Part shown: positions 31,422 through 37,395 of the stretch, one piece after another | Position numbering within the stretch: position 1 is the stretch's first letter | How the letters are laid out: each line of letters opens with the position of its first letter | Origin: a virus | Virus record (IMG/VR): IMGVR_UViG_3300037839_000669 | Coordinates: 1 to 37,395 of that record | Length of the DNA stretch: 37,395 nucleotides | Strand: one strand, 5' to 3' | Notes under the pieces: generated by a model | The model's database searches: none | What the model saw: only the letters and a program-made list of their open reading frames with translations | What the model was told of the DNA's origin: nothing | Translations under genes and position numbers: made by a program

Positions 31422-32914
31422 CAGTGAAACTCTTATGTTTAAGACTTTGCGAGCATGATAGTAGTTTTTGTTTTTTTGATGGAGAAGTTACAAAATACAT
31501 AAAATTAGAGAGGATAAAAGGAATTAAGCATTTTGCATACAATGACTTATATTCTTGGCAGAACGATTTTAAAAGTATTTTTAATGAAAGTGTTAGCTCT
31601 TTGGATGAAGTAGCGATCATTATTGATCCATGGATTTATGATAAGCCCTTAGATGAAAATGAGTTTCTTTTTAAAAAAATTGATTATTTAGATTTGCATT
31701 GTCCAGTTTGGAGGATAAATCATCATTATGCTCATGCTCTAAGTGTTCAAATACTAACAGATAGGAAATCAGATATTGATATCGTTCTTGATGGATTTGG
31801 TGATTTTGACCAAGCATGGACAGTTTTTAAACAAGGAGAAGTAATAGAAAAAGGTTCTTTAAAAAAATGTAGCTCAATTGGTATTGAAATGGCTCAAGCT
31901 GGTCTATCTTTGAATATAAAATGTGAAAATATAATTGATGTAGCTGGTAAGCTAATGAGCTTACAATCTTATGGAACTCTATCTAAAGATTTTCTAAATT
32001 ACTTAAATGGTTATTCTATTAGAGATTGTAAAAAACTATTCGATTTTAAGAATTGGATAAATTTTTTGCAAAATAAAGATGTGGCCGAATTGTCTCGTTT
32101 AGATTGGATAAAGACTTTGCATGAAAAGAGTAGTCATCTAATGTTAGACTTTTTTAAAGAGTTCGCAAAAAGAAATGAAAAAATAACATTTACAGGAGGA
32201 GTAGCTCAAAATATAATTTGGAACACTAGACTTAAAAATCATTTTCAAAATCTTACTATCCCACCTCACTCTCTTGACGATGGATTGACTTTAGGAGGCA
32301 TGGTATGGTTAAAGGGAAAGAATAGCTTACCAAAACTTAAATTTGATTCATTTCCTTATATTCAATATGATGAAAAGCCTAGAGCTTATCCTAGCAAAGC
32401 AACAATAAATGAAGCCGCTAATATTCTTGCAAATGGCTTTGCACTTGGATGGTATCAAGGTCATGGAGAAATCGGCCCAAGAGCTCTTGGTAATAGATCA
32501 GTTCTTTTAGATCCAAGACTTGAAAATGGTAAAAATATAATTAATGAAATTAAAAGAAGAGAGAGCTATAGACCTTTTGGGGCAACTGTTTTATATGAAT
32601 TCAAAGATGAGTATTTTGATATAGAAGAAGATCCATATATGCTTTTCGTTGCAAATATAAAGAATCCTAGTTATCTCAAATCAATAGCTCATATAGATAA
32701 CTCTTGCAGAGTCCAAACTCTAAAAAATGAAAATTCAATATTTAGATCTTTATTAGAGCGATTCCATGAAATAACAGGTTGCCCAATACTCTTGAACACA
32801 AGTATGAATATAGCTGGTAAGCCATTAGTCGGAACAATCAAGGATGCTGAAACATTTTTTCAAACAACAAATTTAAAATATCTAGTAGTTGGAAATGAAA
32901 TCCTCAAAAAATAG
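31418..32914 (+). CDS. Carbamoyltransferase (NodU/TobZ type)
   Basis: 498 residues from TTG (a GTG two codons later is a possible start). The N-terminal Kae1-like ASKHA domain has NHHYAHAL (about 102-107, metal binding), DIVLDGFGDFDQ and FTGGVAQNI. The C-terminal YrdC-like part has GPRALGNRSVLLDPR, YRPFGATV and LNTSMNIAGKPLVGTIKDA. It makes carbamoyl adenylate and passes the carbamoyl group to a hydroxyl. In phages this family has been linked to carbamoylated 5-hydroxymethylcytosine; other acceptors such as sugars are known. No cytosine hydroxymethylase is seen in this window, so the substrate is open. Confidence 0.88.
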   Translation: MTVKLLCLRLCEHDSSFCFFDGEVTKYIKLERIKGIKHFAYNDLYSWQNDFKSIFNESVSSLDEVAIIIDPWIYDKPLDENEFLFKKIDYLDLHCPVWRINHHYAHALSVQILTDRKSDIDIVLDGFGDFDQAWTVFKQGEVIEKGSLKKCSSIGIEMAQAGLSLNIKCENIIDVAGKLMSLQSYGTLSKDFLNYLNGYSIRDCKKLFDFKNWINFLQNKDVAELSRLDWIKTLHEKSSHLMLDFFKEFAKRNEKITFTGGVAQNIIWNTRLKNHFQNLTIPPHSLDDGLTLGGMVWLKGKNSLPKLKFDSFPYIQYDEKPRAYPSKATINEAANILANGFALGWYQGHGEIGPRALGNRSVLLDPRLENGKNIINEIKRRESYRPFGATVLYEFKDEYFDIEEDPYMLFVANIKNPSYLKSIAHIDNSCRVQTLKNENSIFRSLLERFHEITGCPILLNTSMNIAGKPLVGTIKDAETFFQTTNLKYLVVGNEILKK

Positions 32915-32927
32915 TTTTAGACTATTT
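32909..32927. terminator. Bidirectional hairpin between convergent genes
   Basis: AAATAGT, 5-base loop, ACTATTT, 7 pairs, spanning the stop codons of the carbamoyltransferase and the 2OG oxygenase genes. Read leftward it is followed by a short U run (TTTTTTG), so it best fits the oxygenase transcript. Confidence 0.5.
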
Positions 32928-33549
32928 CAAAATTTAATGTGAATGTGATTCTTTTTTTACTTGATGTGTTATACTTTACGAAATGACTCAAAGATGATGG
33001 GAAAATAATTAAATCTCCTTGCTGAACATCTAAAGGAGTATAGTTCGTCATATAAAATGATTTTTTTGGATCTTTTTTATTAATTTTATTAATCAAAGGC
33101 TTTCTAAATGAAAACTGAGCTTCTGCTGCGACGGAATTTGGATTAACGAATGTGGTTGCTAAGTGCTCAGATTCATCGAATGATACATAATGCACCAAAG
33201 AGAAATCATGTGGGAAATGAGTATGTGCCTCTTGAAATTGATTAATAGAAAATACATTGTACCAAGGATCAAAAATTTTAAATTCAGCAGGTTTATCTAA
33301 AAATTCTTCTAAAAATGAATTTATATATTTTGCATAAATAGGATTAAGCCACTCACTATCTAGCTTCATATTAGGATCATTACTCTTGTAGCTACTATGA
33401 ATTGAGCACTCCCAATCAGAAGGTATGATCACGGGCTTTTCATTTGAGTAAGCTTCAATTTTATTTAAAGATTTATCTAATATTTCTTGATTTTCTTGTA
33501 CTTGGGCTTTCCATATGAAAGCACCAAAAATTTGAGTGAACTCTGCCAT
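32917..33549 (-). CDS. 2OG-Fe(II) oxygenase family protein
   Basis: 210 residues from the ATG at 33549. The pattern HTHFPHDFSLVHYVSFDESEH, VQQGDLIIFPSSLSHFV and KRITFTLNFEIV gives the double-stranded beta-helix core with likely iron histidines and a C-terminal arginine for 2-oxoglutarate. It is the type annotated as 2OG-FeII_Oxy_5 in aquatic phages, whose substrates are unknown. Convergent with the carbamoyltransferase (stops 2 bases apart), so the two are not one operon but might act in one pathway. A TATAAT ends 7 bases before the ATG. Confidence 0.8.
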   Translation of the reverse strand: MAEFTQIFGAFIWKAQVQENQEILDKSLNKIEAYSNEKPVIIPSDWECSIHSSYKSNDPNMKLDSEWLNPIYAKYINSFLEEFLDKPAEFKIFDPWYNVFSINQFQEAHTHFPHDFSLVHYVSFDESEHLATTFVNPNSVAAEAQFSFRKPLINKINKKDPKKSFYMTNYTPLDVQQGDLIIFPSSLSHFVKYNTSSKKRITFTLNFEIV

Positions 33550-33555
33550 CACTAT

Positions 33556-33584
33556 ATTATAATAGTAATCTATGGTAAATTCGA
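33556..33584 (-). promoter_or_regulatory. Putative leaderless promoter of the oxygenase gene
   Basis: TATAAT (complement 33556-33561) ends 7 bases before the ATG at 33549; the -35 TCGAAT is weak. Confidence 0.45.
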
Positions 33585-33630
33585 TTAAAATGTATTGATA
33601 TTACTATGTTTTTTTATATAATAATATTAA

Positions 33631-33717
33631 GGAACGATGGCTGAGCGGTCTAAAGCAGAAGTTTACTAAACTTCCGATGGTTTATTCCATCCGTGGGTTC
33701 GAATCCTACTCGTTCCG
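33631..33717 (+). tRNA. tRNA-Ser with anticodon ACU
   Basis: Class II tRNA of 87 nt. Acceptor GGAACGA/TCGTTCC, D arm with GCTGAGCGGTCTAAAGC, anticodon stem GAAGT/ACTTC with loop TTACTAA, a long variable arm GATGG/CCATC, and T arm GTGGG-TTCGAAT-CCTAC. Discriminator G, no encoded CCA. The loop places ACU at 34-36, which pairs with AGU. Normal tRNA-Ser for these codons has GCU. All arms pair, so this is not a degraded gene. Confidence 0.92.
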
Positions 33718-33718
33718 A

Positions 33719-34213
33719 TTAGTTTCTTTTTTTAGTAGTTAATTTTCCACTTCCACCACTTTTTATCACATTATCACTCAAAAGAACTACTGGTTTTCCA
33801 TTAAAAGTTGAACTCCACCCAGTAACAAAATTTTTCTTACGATAAATTTTTAAATCAACAGGATTGTTAACAAAAAGAGCAGAAAATCCTGTAGGAACAT
33901 TTCCTAAGAAAATAAGTCTAGTTAATTTTGTGCAACCCCAAAATACTTGAGTACCAAGAGTTTTCAAGCCACTGCCAATAGTGACCGTGGTGAGGTTAGA
34001 GCAATTATTGAAGACAGAATTTCCAATACTCGTTACGCTGTCGGGAATAATTAGACTAGTTATAGTTGTGCAAAATGCGAATGCATTAACTCCGATGGCA
34101 GTTACTGGTAATCCATTATTAGTGCTTGGTATAGTAACAGCTCCAGCAGTACAACTATTACTGACTACTGAATAAGAAGTACCTCCAGCATTTAATGAGT
34201 AAGTTAAAGCCAT
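33719..34213 (-). CDS. BspA-type leucine-rich repeat protein
   Basis: 164 residues with two to three LRR_5 units: AFAFCTTITSLIIPDSVTSIGNSVF, NCSNLTTVTIGSGLKTLGTQVF and GCTKLTRLIFLGN, each about 23 residues. The N-terminal strand-rich part (MALTYSLNAGGTSYSVVSN) resembles a small capping region. Such repeats mediate binding to host surfaces or to other proteins and occur in phage tail proteins. A GTGTAAATTA element 19 bases upstream puts it with the other GTGTAA genes, so a virion role is plausible. The C-terminus is basic (GKLTTKKRN). Confidence 0.8.
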   Translation of the reverse strand: MALTYSLNAGGTSYSVVSNSCTAGAVTIPSTNNGLPVTAIGVNAFAFCTTITSLIIPDSVTSIGNSVFNNCSNLTTVTIGSGLKTLGTQVFWGCTKLTRLIFLGNVPTGFSALFVNNPVDLKIYRKKNFVTGWSSTFNGKPVVLLSDNVIKSGGSGKLTTKKRN

Positions 34214-34222
34214 ATATATCTT

Positions 34223-34232
34223 TAATTTACAC
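34223..34232 (-). promoter_or_regulatory. GTGTAAA-type promoter element
   Basis: GTGTAAATTA on the minus strand, 19 bases from its first G to the LRR-protein ATG at 34213. Confidence 0.5.
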
Positions 34233-34234
34233 CC

Positions 34235-34264
34235 TTATTTACTAATAAGAAAATGCCAAATATA
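34235..34264 (+). repeat. Diverged copy of the 33-base repeat unit
   Basis: TTTACTAATAAG at 34238 through GCCAAATATA aligns with the third repeat of the array at 34599-34694 with about 4 to 5 differences over 27 bases. Read as a promoter it gives TTTACT-17-TATAGT. Confidence 0.6.
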
Positions 34265-34265
34265 G

Positions 34266-34294
34266 TTGAAAAAACCACAAGATGTACATATAAT
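34266..34294 (+). promoter_or_regulatory. sigma70-type promoter, near-leaderless configuration
   Basis: TTGAAA, 17-base spacer, TATAAT; the -10 ends 9 bases before the ATG at 34303. Confidence 0.65.
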
Positions 34295-34302
34295 ACAAGG
34301 AT

Positions 34303-34599
34303 ATGAAAAATATTAAAAACATCCTACTAAGTCTCATTCTAACCTCAACTTCTTTTACCTTTGCTGATTCTGGCACAGCTGATCAATCTACGCCAGTAGC
34401 AGACGGCTTTCTAGCCGCAGGAGATGTTGTTCTTGTTCGTCCAGTTTCAACAGCAGCAACTATTGGAGCTTTTGGTATTTTTGTTGTGATTGCCCCATTT
34501 ACTGAAATGGCAGGATGCACAAAGGAAACATACGAAGGTCTAGTTGAGAGCGTTGGAAAGTTTAGTTTTGATCGTGACCTTGGCGATTTCAAAAAATAA
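34303..34599 (+). CDS. Small exported hydrophobic protein
   Basis: 98 residues. Signal peptide MKNIKNILLSLILTSTSFTFA, then a mature part with one further hydrophobic stretch (AATIGAFGIFVVIAPFTEMAG) preceded by DVVLVRPVS. The pattern DVLVRPVS, a membrane-like segment and a final VGKFSFDRDLGDF resembles small exported proteins of proteobacteria, sometimes poorly named multidrug transporters. This suggests acquisition from, or action in, a Gram-negative host envelope. It lies between two occurrences of the 33-base repeat unit. Confidence 0.7.
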   Translation: MKNIKNILLSLILTSTSFTFADSGTADQSTPVADGFLAAGDVVLVRPVSTAATIGAFGIFVVIAPFTEMAGCTKETYEGLVESVGKFSFDRDLGDFKK

Positions 34600-34694
34600 T
34601 ATTTGCTAACGAGATTTAGCCAAATATATCTATATTTGCTAACACGATATTTCCAAATATAACCATATTTGCTAACAGGAAAAAGCCAAATATA
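34599..34694 (+). repeat. Three tandem 33-base repeats with inverted termini
   Basis: Units start at 34599, 34632 and 34665, exactly 33 bases apart. Each begins ATATTTGCTAAC and ends CAAATATA, so each has an inverted ATATTTG/CAAATAT pair, with a variable middle of about 10 bases. Each also reads as TTTGCT, 17 bases, TATA(T/A)(C/G), like a promoter. The third ends at the start codon of the gene at 34694. Possible roles: tandem promoters, operator sites for a dimeric protein, or iteron-like sites. Confidence 0.85.
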
Positions 34695-34870
34695 TGAACC
34701 AAAAAAGTTCAAATAATGGTGCTGGAAAAGGAAGCAAACCAAGAAGTTGTTTCTCTAATAGGTTTAAACAAAACTATGATAGTATAAACTGGTCAGAGGA
34801 AAAAGATAAGTCGTTGATTAAAAAAGAATTAAAAAACAAAGATTGTTCATCTTTATATATTTATAGATAA
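34694..34870 (+). CDS. Small GKGxKPR-family protein
   Basis: 58 residues. The NGAGKGSKPR...FKQNYDSINW pattern matches a common small basic phage protein of unknown role (often written GKGDKPRP...NYDxIF). The N-terminal half is basic and disordered, the C-terminal half charged. Its ATG begins at the last base of the repeat array, with no Shine-Dalgarno sequence; the array probably controls it. Confidence 0.65.
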   Translation: MNQKSSNNGAGKGSKPRSCFSNRFKQNYDSINWSEEKDKSLIKKELKNKDCSSLYIYR

Positions 34871-34881
34871 TATATAGGAAC

Positions 34882-34910
34882 TTGACAGAGTTCGCAAAAA
34901 GTAGTATTCT
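34882..34910 (+). promoter_or_regulatory. sigma70-type promoter, leaderless configuration
   Basis: Perfect TTGACA, 17-base spacer, TATTCT; the -10 ends 7 bases before the ATG at 34917, so the start codon is the predicted first base. Confidence 0.7.
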
Positions 34911-34916
34911 TATAGT

Positions 34917-35816
34917 ATGCGAAAAGGAGTATGCTGTATTGTTTCAAGTTTAGCTGAACAAGATGAACCCATTAAGTTCAATACTATGACTTATGCTCGC
35001 TTCTCATCTATGGATAGAAAAGAAGCTGTTTCTACCTTATCTTCTAGGATATTAAACAATATGACTACCACTTATCAGTACATAAAGTATTGTGCCGACC
35101 ATAATCATACTTATAGAATTTCTTCTGATCTATTTCCTCTTATTACTTATGACAAGGCAAATGTAAAGCTAGAAGATTTACCAGACTATAATAAAATATT
35201 AGTATCATTTGATAGTATCAAGAACCTTATTCAATCTAAAAATGTTAGAGTATCTTGTCATCCCTCTGAATTTAATGTTCTTGCAAGCGATAATGAAAAT
35301 GCGATCACCAAAACAATTAAAGAATTAAACTTCTATGGTTGGTTTATGACTCAGATTGGTTGCTCACTAAGCTATGATGCACCTATGAATATGCACATAC
35401 ATAATTCCAAGGGTGATCTAAATGATATAGTTAAAAAGTTTATGAGTAATTTTAATAAGCTAACTGATGATGTAAGGTCTAGATTGGTTATAGAAAATGA
35501 TGATAAAGATACTTGCTGGTCAGTTAAGAAGCTAATGAGGCATTTCCATTCGGTTTCTAATATTCCTATTACTTTTGATTATCTTCATCACAAATGTCAT
35601 CCAGATAGCTTATCAGAAGAAGAAGCATTTCATCTTTCACGCATTACTTGGGGCAATCATACTCCACTATTTCATTACTCTGAGAGTATAGATGGACATA
35701 AGAATCCAAGGAAACACGCTGACTATGCAAAAAACTTGCCAAATACTTATGGTTATGATAATATAGATGTTGAGTTTGAATTAAAGATGAAAGAAAGATC
35801 ATTTGCAAATTTATGA
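34917..35816 (+). CDS. uvsE: UV damage endonuclease
   Basis: 299 residues, the usual length. It nicks 5' of UV photoproducts without a glycosylase step. The N-terminal MRKGVCCIVSSLAE matches the first strand, which fixes the start. Metal residues of the TIM barrel are visible: HPSEF, NMHIHNSKGD, VIENDD, ITFDYLHHKCHP and HYSES. Phages exposed to sunlight use such repair. It is preceded by a leaderless promoter. The next gene overlaps its stop (ATGA), giving an operon with a small membrane peptide. Confidence 0.9.
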   Translation: MRKGVCCIVSSLAEQDEPIKFNTMTYARFSSMDRKEAVSTLSSRILNNMTTTYQYIKYCADHNHTYRISSDLFPLITYDKANVKLEDLPDYNKILVSFDSIKNLIQSKNVRVSCHPSEFNVLASDNENAITKTIKELNFYGWFMTQIGCSLSYDAPMNMHIHNSKGDLNDIVKKFMSNFNKLTDDVRSRLVIENDDKDTCWSVKKLMRHFHSVSNIPITFDYLHHKCHPDSLSEEEAFHLSRITWGNHTPLFHYSESIDGHKNPRKHADYAKNLPNTYGYDNIDVEFELKMKERSFANL

Positions 35817-35902
35817 CACATAAAGTATATGAATTATTTGTGGTTATATTAGGTATGATAGCTAATATCGTACTTATTATAAACGCACTTCATCATTGGT
35901 AA
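35813..35902 (+). CDS. 29-residue membrane peptide
   Basis: Starts MTHKVYELFVVILG, overlapping the uvsE stop (ATGA), and ends NALHHW. One hydrophobic segment spans most of its length. It is the second very small membrane peptide in the window. Coupled translation with uvsE is likely. Function unknown. Confidence 0.5.
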   Translation: MTHKVYELFVVILGMIANIVLIINALHHW

Positions 35903-35909
35903 TTAACTT

Positions 35910-36455
35910 ATGAAAGAAAGACCATTAAAAAGATTTTTTCCAAAGGGAAAAGAGGATATAGATAAATACTTTATTATAGACGAAGAGAACCAAAAGATTT
36001 ATAATCGCAAGACTGGAAATGAATTAAAATTTAGTCCCAGCAAAGGAAATTATCCAAGGTTAAGATTTAGAATAGGAAAACAAAGCATTTATATAAAAGC
36101 CCATTTGTTATTTTGGTATTATAAATATGGTGATTTGCCACCTAAATTAGATCACAAGAATAGAAAAAGCGAAAATTATCAACTAGAGAATTTAAGACCC
36201 GCCACAAGTAGGCAGAACAATCTTAATTCTGAATATACGAAGAAAACAAATACGCATCTTCCCAAGCATATTTATAAAGTAAAGAATAAAAATACTTTAT
36301 TTGTGCGAATAGATGGTAAATATATAGGTTGCTCCACGGACTTACAAAAAGTTATTCAAATAAGAAACAAGGCTTATGAAACTATCTTTTCAGAAGAAGA
36401 TCGTAAATTCTTATCTTGTGATACATATGTCAAAGATAAAATTGACAAAGTTTAA
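35910..36455 (+). CDS. HNH homing endonuclease (HNH_3 type)
   Basis: 181 residues. Central HNH_3 pattern: IKAHLLFWYYKYGDLPPKLDHKNRKSENYQLENLRPATSRQNNLN, with His, Asp-His, and two Asn. The C-terminal part (KHIYKVKNKNTLFVRIDGKYIGCSTDLQKV) resembles an AP2-type DNA-binding module, common in such enzymes. The first 55 residues are a basic domain. It is free-standing between uvsE and unknown genes, so a homing element is likely. Confidence 0.85.
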   Translation: MKERPLKRFFPKGKEDIDKYFIIDEENQKIYNRKTGNELKFSPSKGNYPRLRFRIGKQSIYIKAHLLFWYYKYGDLPPKLDHKNRKSENYQLENLRPATSRQNNLNSEYTKKTNTHLPKHIYKVKNKNTLFVRIDGKYIGCSTDLQKVIQIRNKAYETIFSEEDRKFLSCDTYVKDKIDKV

Positions 36456-36469
36456 ATAAAGAGTAATAT
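36442..36469 (+). promoter_or_regulatory. sigma70-type promoter, leaderless configuration
   Basis: TTGACA, 16-base spacer, TAATAT; the -10 ends 7 bases before the ATG at 36476. It lies in the 3' end of the HNH gene. Confidence 0.55.
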
Positions 36470-36475
36470 AAGTAT

Positions 36476-37120
36476 ATGGGTATGTTTAATTATGTTAAAG
36501 TAGAACAAGAGCTTCCTCTTAACGAGGAACTAAAAGCTCTTAATAATGATTGGCGAAAAGAACCATTTCAAACAAAAGATTTAAATGAAAGTTTAATGGA
36601 TACCTATATCATAAGAGACAATAATCTTTTTAAAGTAGAATCTCACGGACATTGGGAAGATAATCCAGACTATGTAGAAGGTAAGACATATAGAGAATTT
36701 TTTAATAAAAACAAGTGGGTAAAAGATAGGGAAGAAGAAGTCTTTTGCTCTAATACAACCGCTTCATTTGAGTTTGGAACTTATATTTTAGGTAAGACGG
36801 AGAGCGATAACGATATTTTTCCAGATTGGAAAGCTGTGGTAGTAAAGGGAGTGGTTACGGAATTGACTTTAGTAGAAGATTATTTTAAAAAATCAAGCAA
36901 AGATAGAGTCGAGTTAGATAAAAGATTCCAAAAGCAGATTGAAACACATCAAAGCAAAATGAAGTGTCCAGTTTATAGTTTTTACTTTAATTATTATGTT
37001 AAACCTCTTGAGTCTTTGGGTAGGAAAATCTCTTATAATTTAAATAAACCTATTAAGGTTTTGAATTGGTTACAATGGAAAGGGATTTCCAAAGCTGTAA
37101 ATCTATTAACACCAAGATGA
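36476..37120 (+). CDS. Hypothetical phage protein
   Basis: 214 residues starting MGMFNYVKVEQELPLNEELKAL. The N-terminal 130 residues are strand-rich (DTYIIRDNNLFKVESHGHWED, NTTASFEFGTYILG, VVVKGVVTELTLVED); the rest is a long helical and basic stretch. I recall similar MGMF(D/N)YV... proteins in large phages, without a known role. Leaderless promoter. It overlaps the AbrB-like gene by 4 bases. Confidence 0.72.
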   Translation: MGMFNYVKVEQELPLNEELKALNNDWRKEPFQTKDLNESLMDTYIIRDNNLFKVESHGHWEDNPDYVEGKTYREFFNKNKWVKDREEEVFCSNTTASFEFGTYILGKTESDNDIFPDWKAVVVKGVVTELTLVEDYFKKSSKDRVELDKRFQKQIETHQSKMKCPVYSFYFNYYVKPLESLGRKISYNLNKPIKVLNWLQWKGISKAVNLLTPR

Positions 37121-37302
37121 AATACAATATACCAGTTCAAAAACATAAAGACGGATATCTTTATATAGAGTTTCCAAAAAAACTAATGAAAAAGATGGGC
37201 TGGGAAACTGGTGATACGATAGATTGGCACGATAACAAAGATGGAACTTTTTCTTTGCTCAAAGTTGTAAGTCCTTCTAAATCAAAAAAAAACAAAGTTT
37301 GA
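37117..37302 (+). CDS. AbrB/SpoVT-like small DNA-binding protein
   Basis: 61 residues from ATG at 37117, overlapping the previous stop (ATGA); longer in-frame codons upstream fall inside that gene. The swapped-hairpin pattern is clear: VQKHKDGYLYIEFPKKLMKKMGWETGDTIDWHDNKDGTFSLL, as in AbrB-like or antitoxin-type regulators. It is too short to carry more than this domain. No toxin partner is visible on either side, so a stand-alone regulator is likely. Confidence 0.7.
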   Translation: MKYNIPVQKHKDGYLYIEFPKKLMKKMGWETGDTIDWHDNKDGTFSLLKVVSPSKSKKNKV

Positions 37303-37327
37303 CCATTTGGTTAGTCCAGTATATACT
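37299..37327 (+). promoter_or_regulatory. sigma70-type promoter, leaderless configuration
   Basis: TTGACC, 17-base spacer, TATACT; the -10 ends 7 bases before the ATG at 37334. Confidence 0.7.
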
Positions 37328-37333
37328 GAGACT

Positions 37334-37395
37334 ATGAAGTTAGATACAATTTATAAAAAGACAAAGACTGGCAAAGTCCAAGAGTGGACTATTGA
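37334..37395 (+). CDS. Truncated gene at window edge, possibly DNA ligase
   Basis: Only 20 residues are visible, from ATG at 37334: MKLDTIYKKTKTGKVQEWTI. The Y-K-x-x-x-x-G-x-x-x-x-W-x-I pattern is like the start of phage ATP-dependent DNA ligases or WGR-type domains. The evidence is short; the leaderless promoter supports a real gene. Confidence 0.4.
   Translation, partial: MKLDTIYKKTKTGKVQEWTI

Noticed and set aside
34599-34694. CRISPR array
   Set aside because: Only three units with no unique spacers and no cas genes; the variable part lies within the inverted arms.

Overview
The window is an AT-rich, tightly packed piece of a tailed-phage genome. Genes abut or overlap by 4 to 26 bases and lie in alternating strand blocks. 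A T4-type large terminase, a portal-like protein, PhoH, an S74-type tail fibre, class Ia ribonucleotide reductase, dNMP kinase, dCMP deaminase and sigma-like proteins sit together with tRNAs and a tmRNA. Several small families (glycine-rich tail protein, MAHFA-type fibre accessory protein, 2OG-Fe(II) oxygenase, carbamoyltransferase) are ones I know from aquatic myoviruses. Host-type promoters (TTGACA/TATAAT, 17-base spacing) and an LpxH-like enzyme suggest a Gram-negative bacterial host. The host cannot be named from this sequence.

Layout. 1-2000 (minus): a truncated membrane protein, a protein with a conserved CDNPGPK motif, and two tandem paralogous small proteins. 2040-3075: an RNA island with a tmRNA on the minus strand and an unidentified structured-RNA candidate on the plus strand, each behind its own sigma70-like promoter. 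3097-7325 (minus): two unknowns, then nrdB and nrdA. 7483-10840 (plus): tail fibre, glycine-rich tail protein and a fibre accessory protein. 10837-18415 (minus): portal, terminase, ERCC4 nuclease, a possible small terminase, a sigma-like protein with a cysteine cluster, a zinc-ribbon protein and PhoH. 18471-19371 (plus): two unknowns. 19392-22789 (minus): an FmdB-like protein, glycosyltransferase, DUF736-like protein, a second sigma-like factor, dNMP kinase and an unknown. 22850-32914 (plus): a long operon-like run with a micropeptide, dCMP deaminase, a degenerate dUTPase-like protein, an exported repeat protein, IMPDH/GMP reductase, holo-ACP synthase, an LpxH-like phosphoesterase, adenylosuccinate synthetase, acyl carrier protein, many small unknowns, tRNA-Thr and a carbamoyltransferase; an HNH gene at 30348-30833 is embedded in it on the minus strand. 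32917-37395: a 2OG oxygenase, tRNA-Ser, an LRR protein, an exported small protein, a 33-base periodic repeat array, UV endonuclease, an HNH endonuclease and small proteins up to the window edge.

The genes suggest a phage that rebuilds nucleotide pools (RNR, dNMP kinase, dCMP deaminase, two purine-branch enzymes). It may redirect acyl or envelope chemistry (ACP, AcpS, LpxH-like) and carries its own translation-quality RNA.

Two promoter grammars can be read directly. One is a sigma70-like class whose -10 ends 7 to 9 bases before the start codon, which implies leaderless mRNAs. The other is a recurrent GTGTAAT/GTGTAAA element a short distance upstream of virion, packaging and RNR genes, probably a phage-specific class read with one of the two phage sigma-like proteins. 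The strongest unusual items are the tmRNA with its 24-codon tag, the neighbouring structured RNA, the ACP/AcpS pair, the two promoter classes and the 33-base repeat array.
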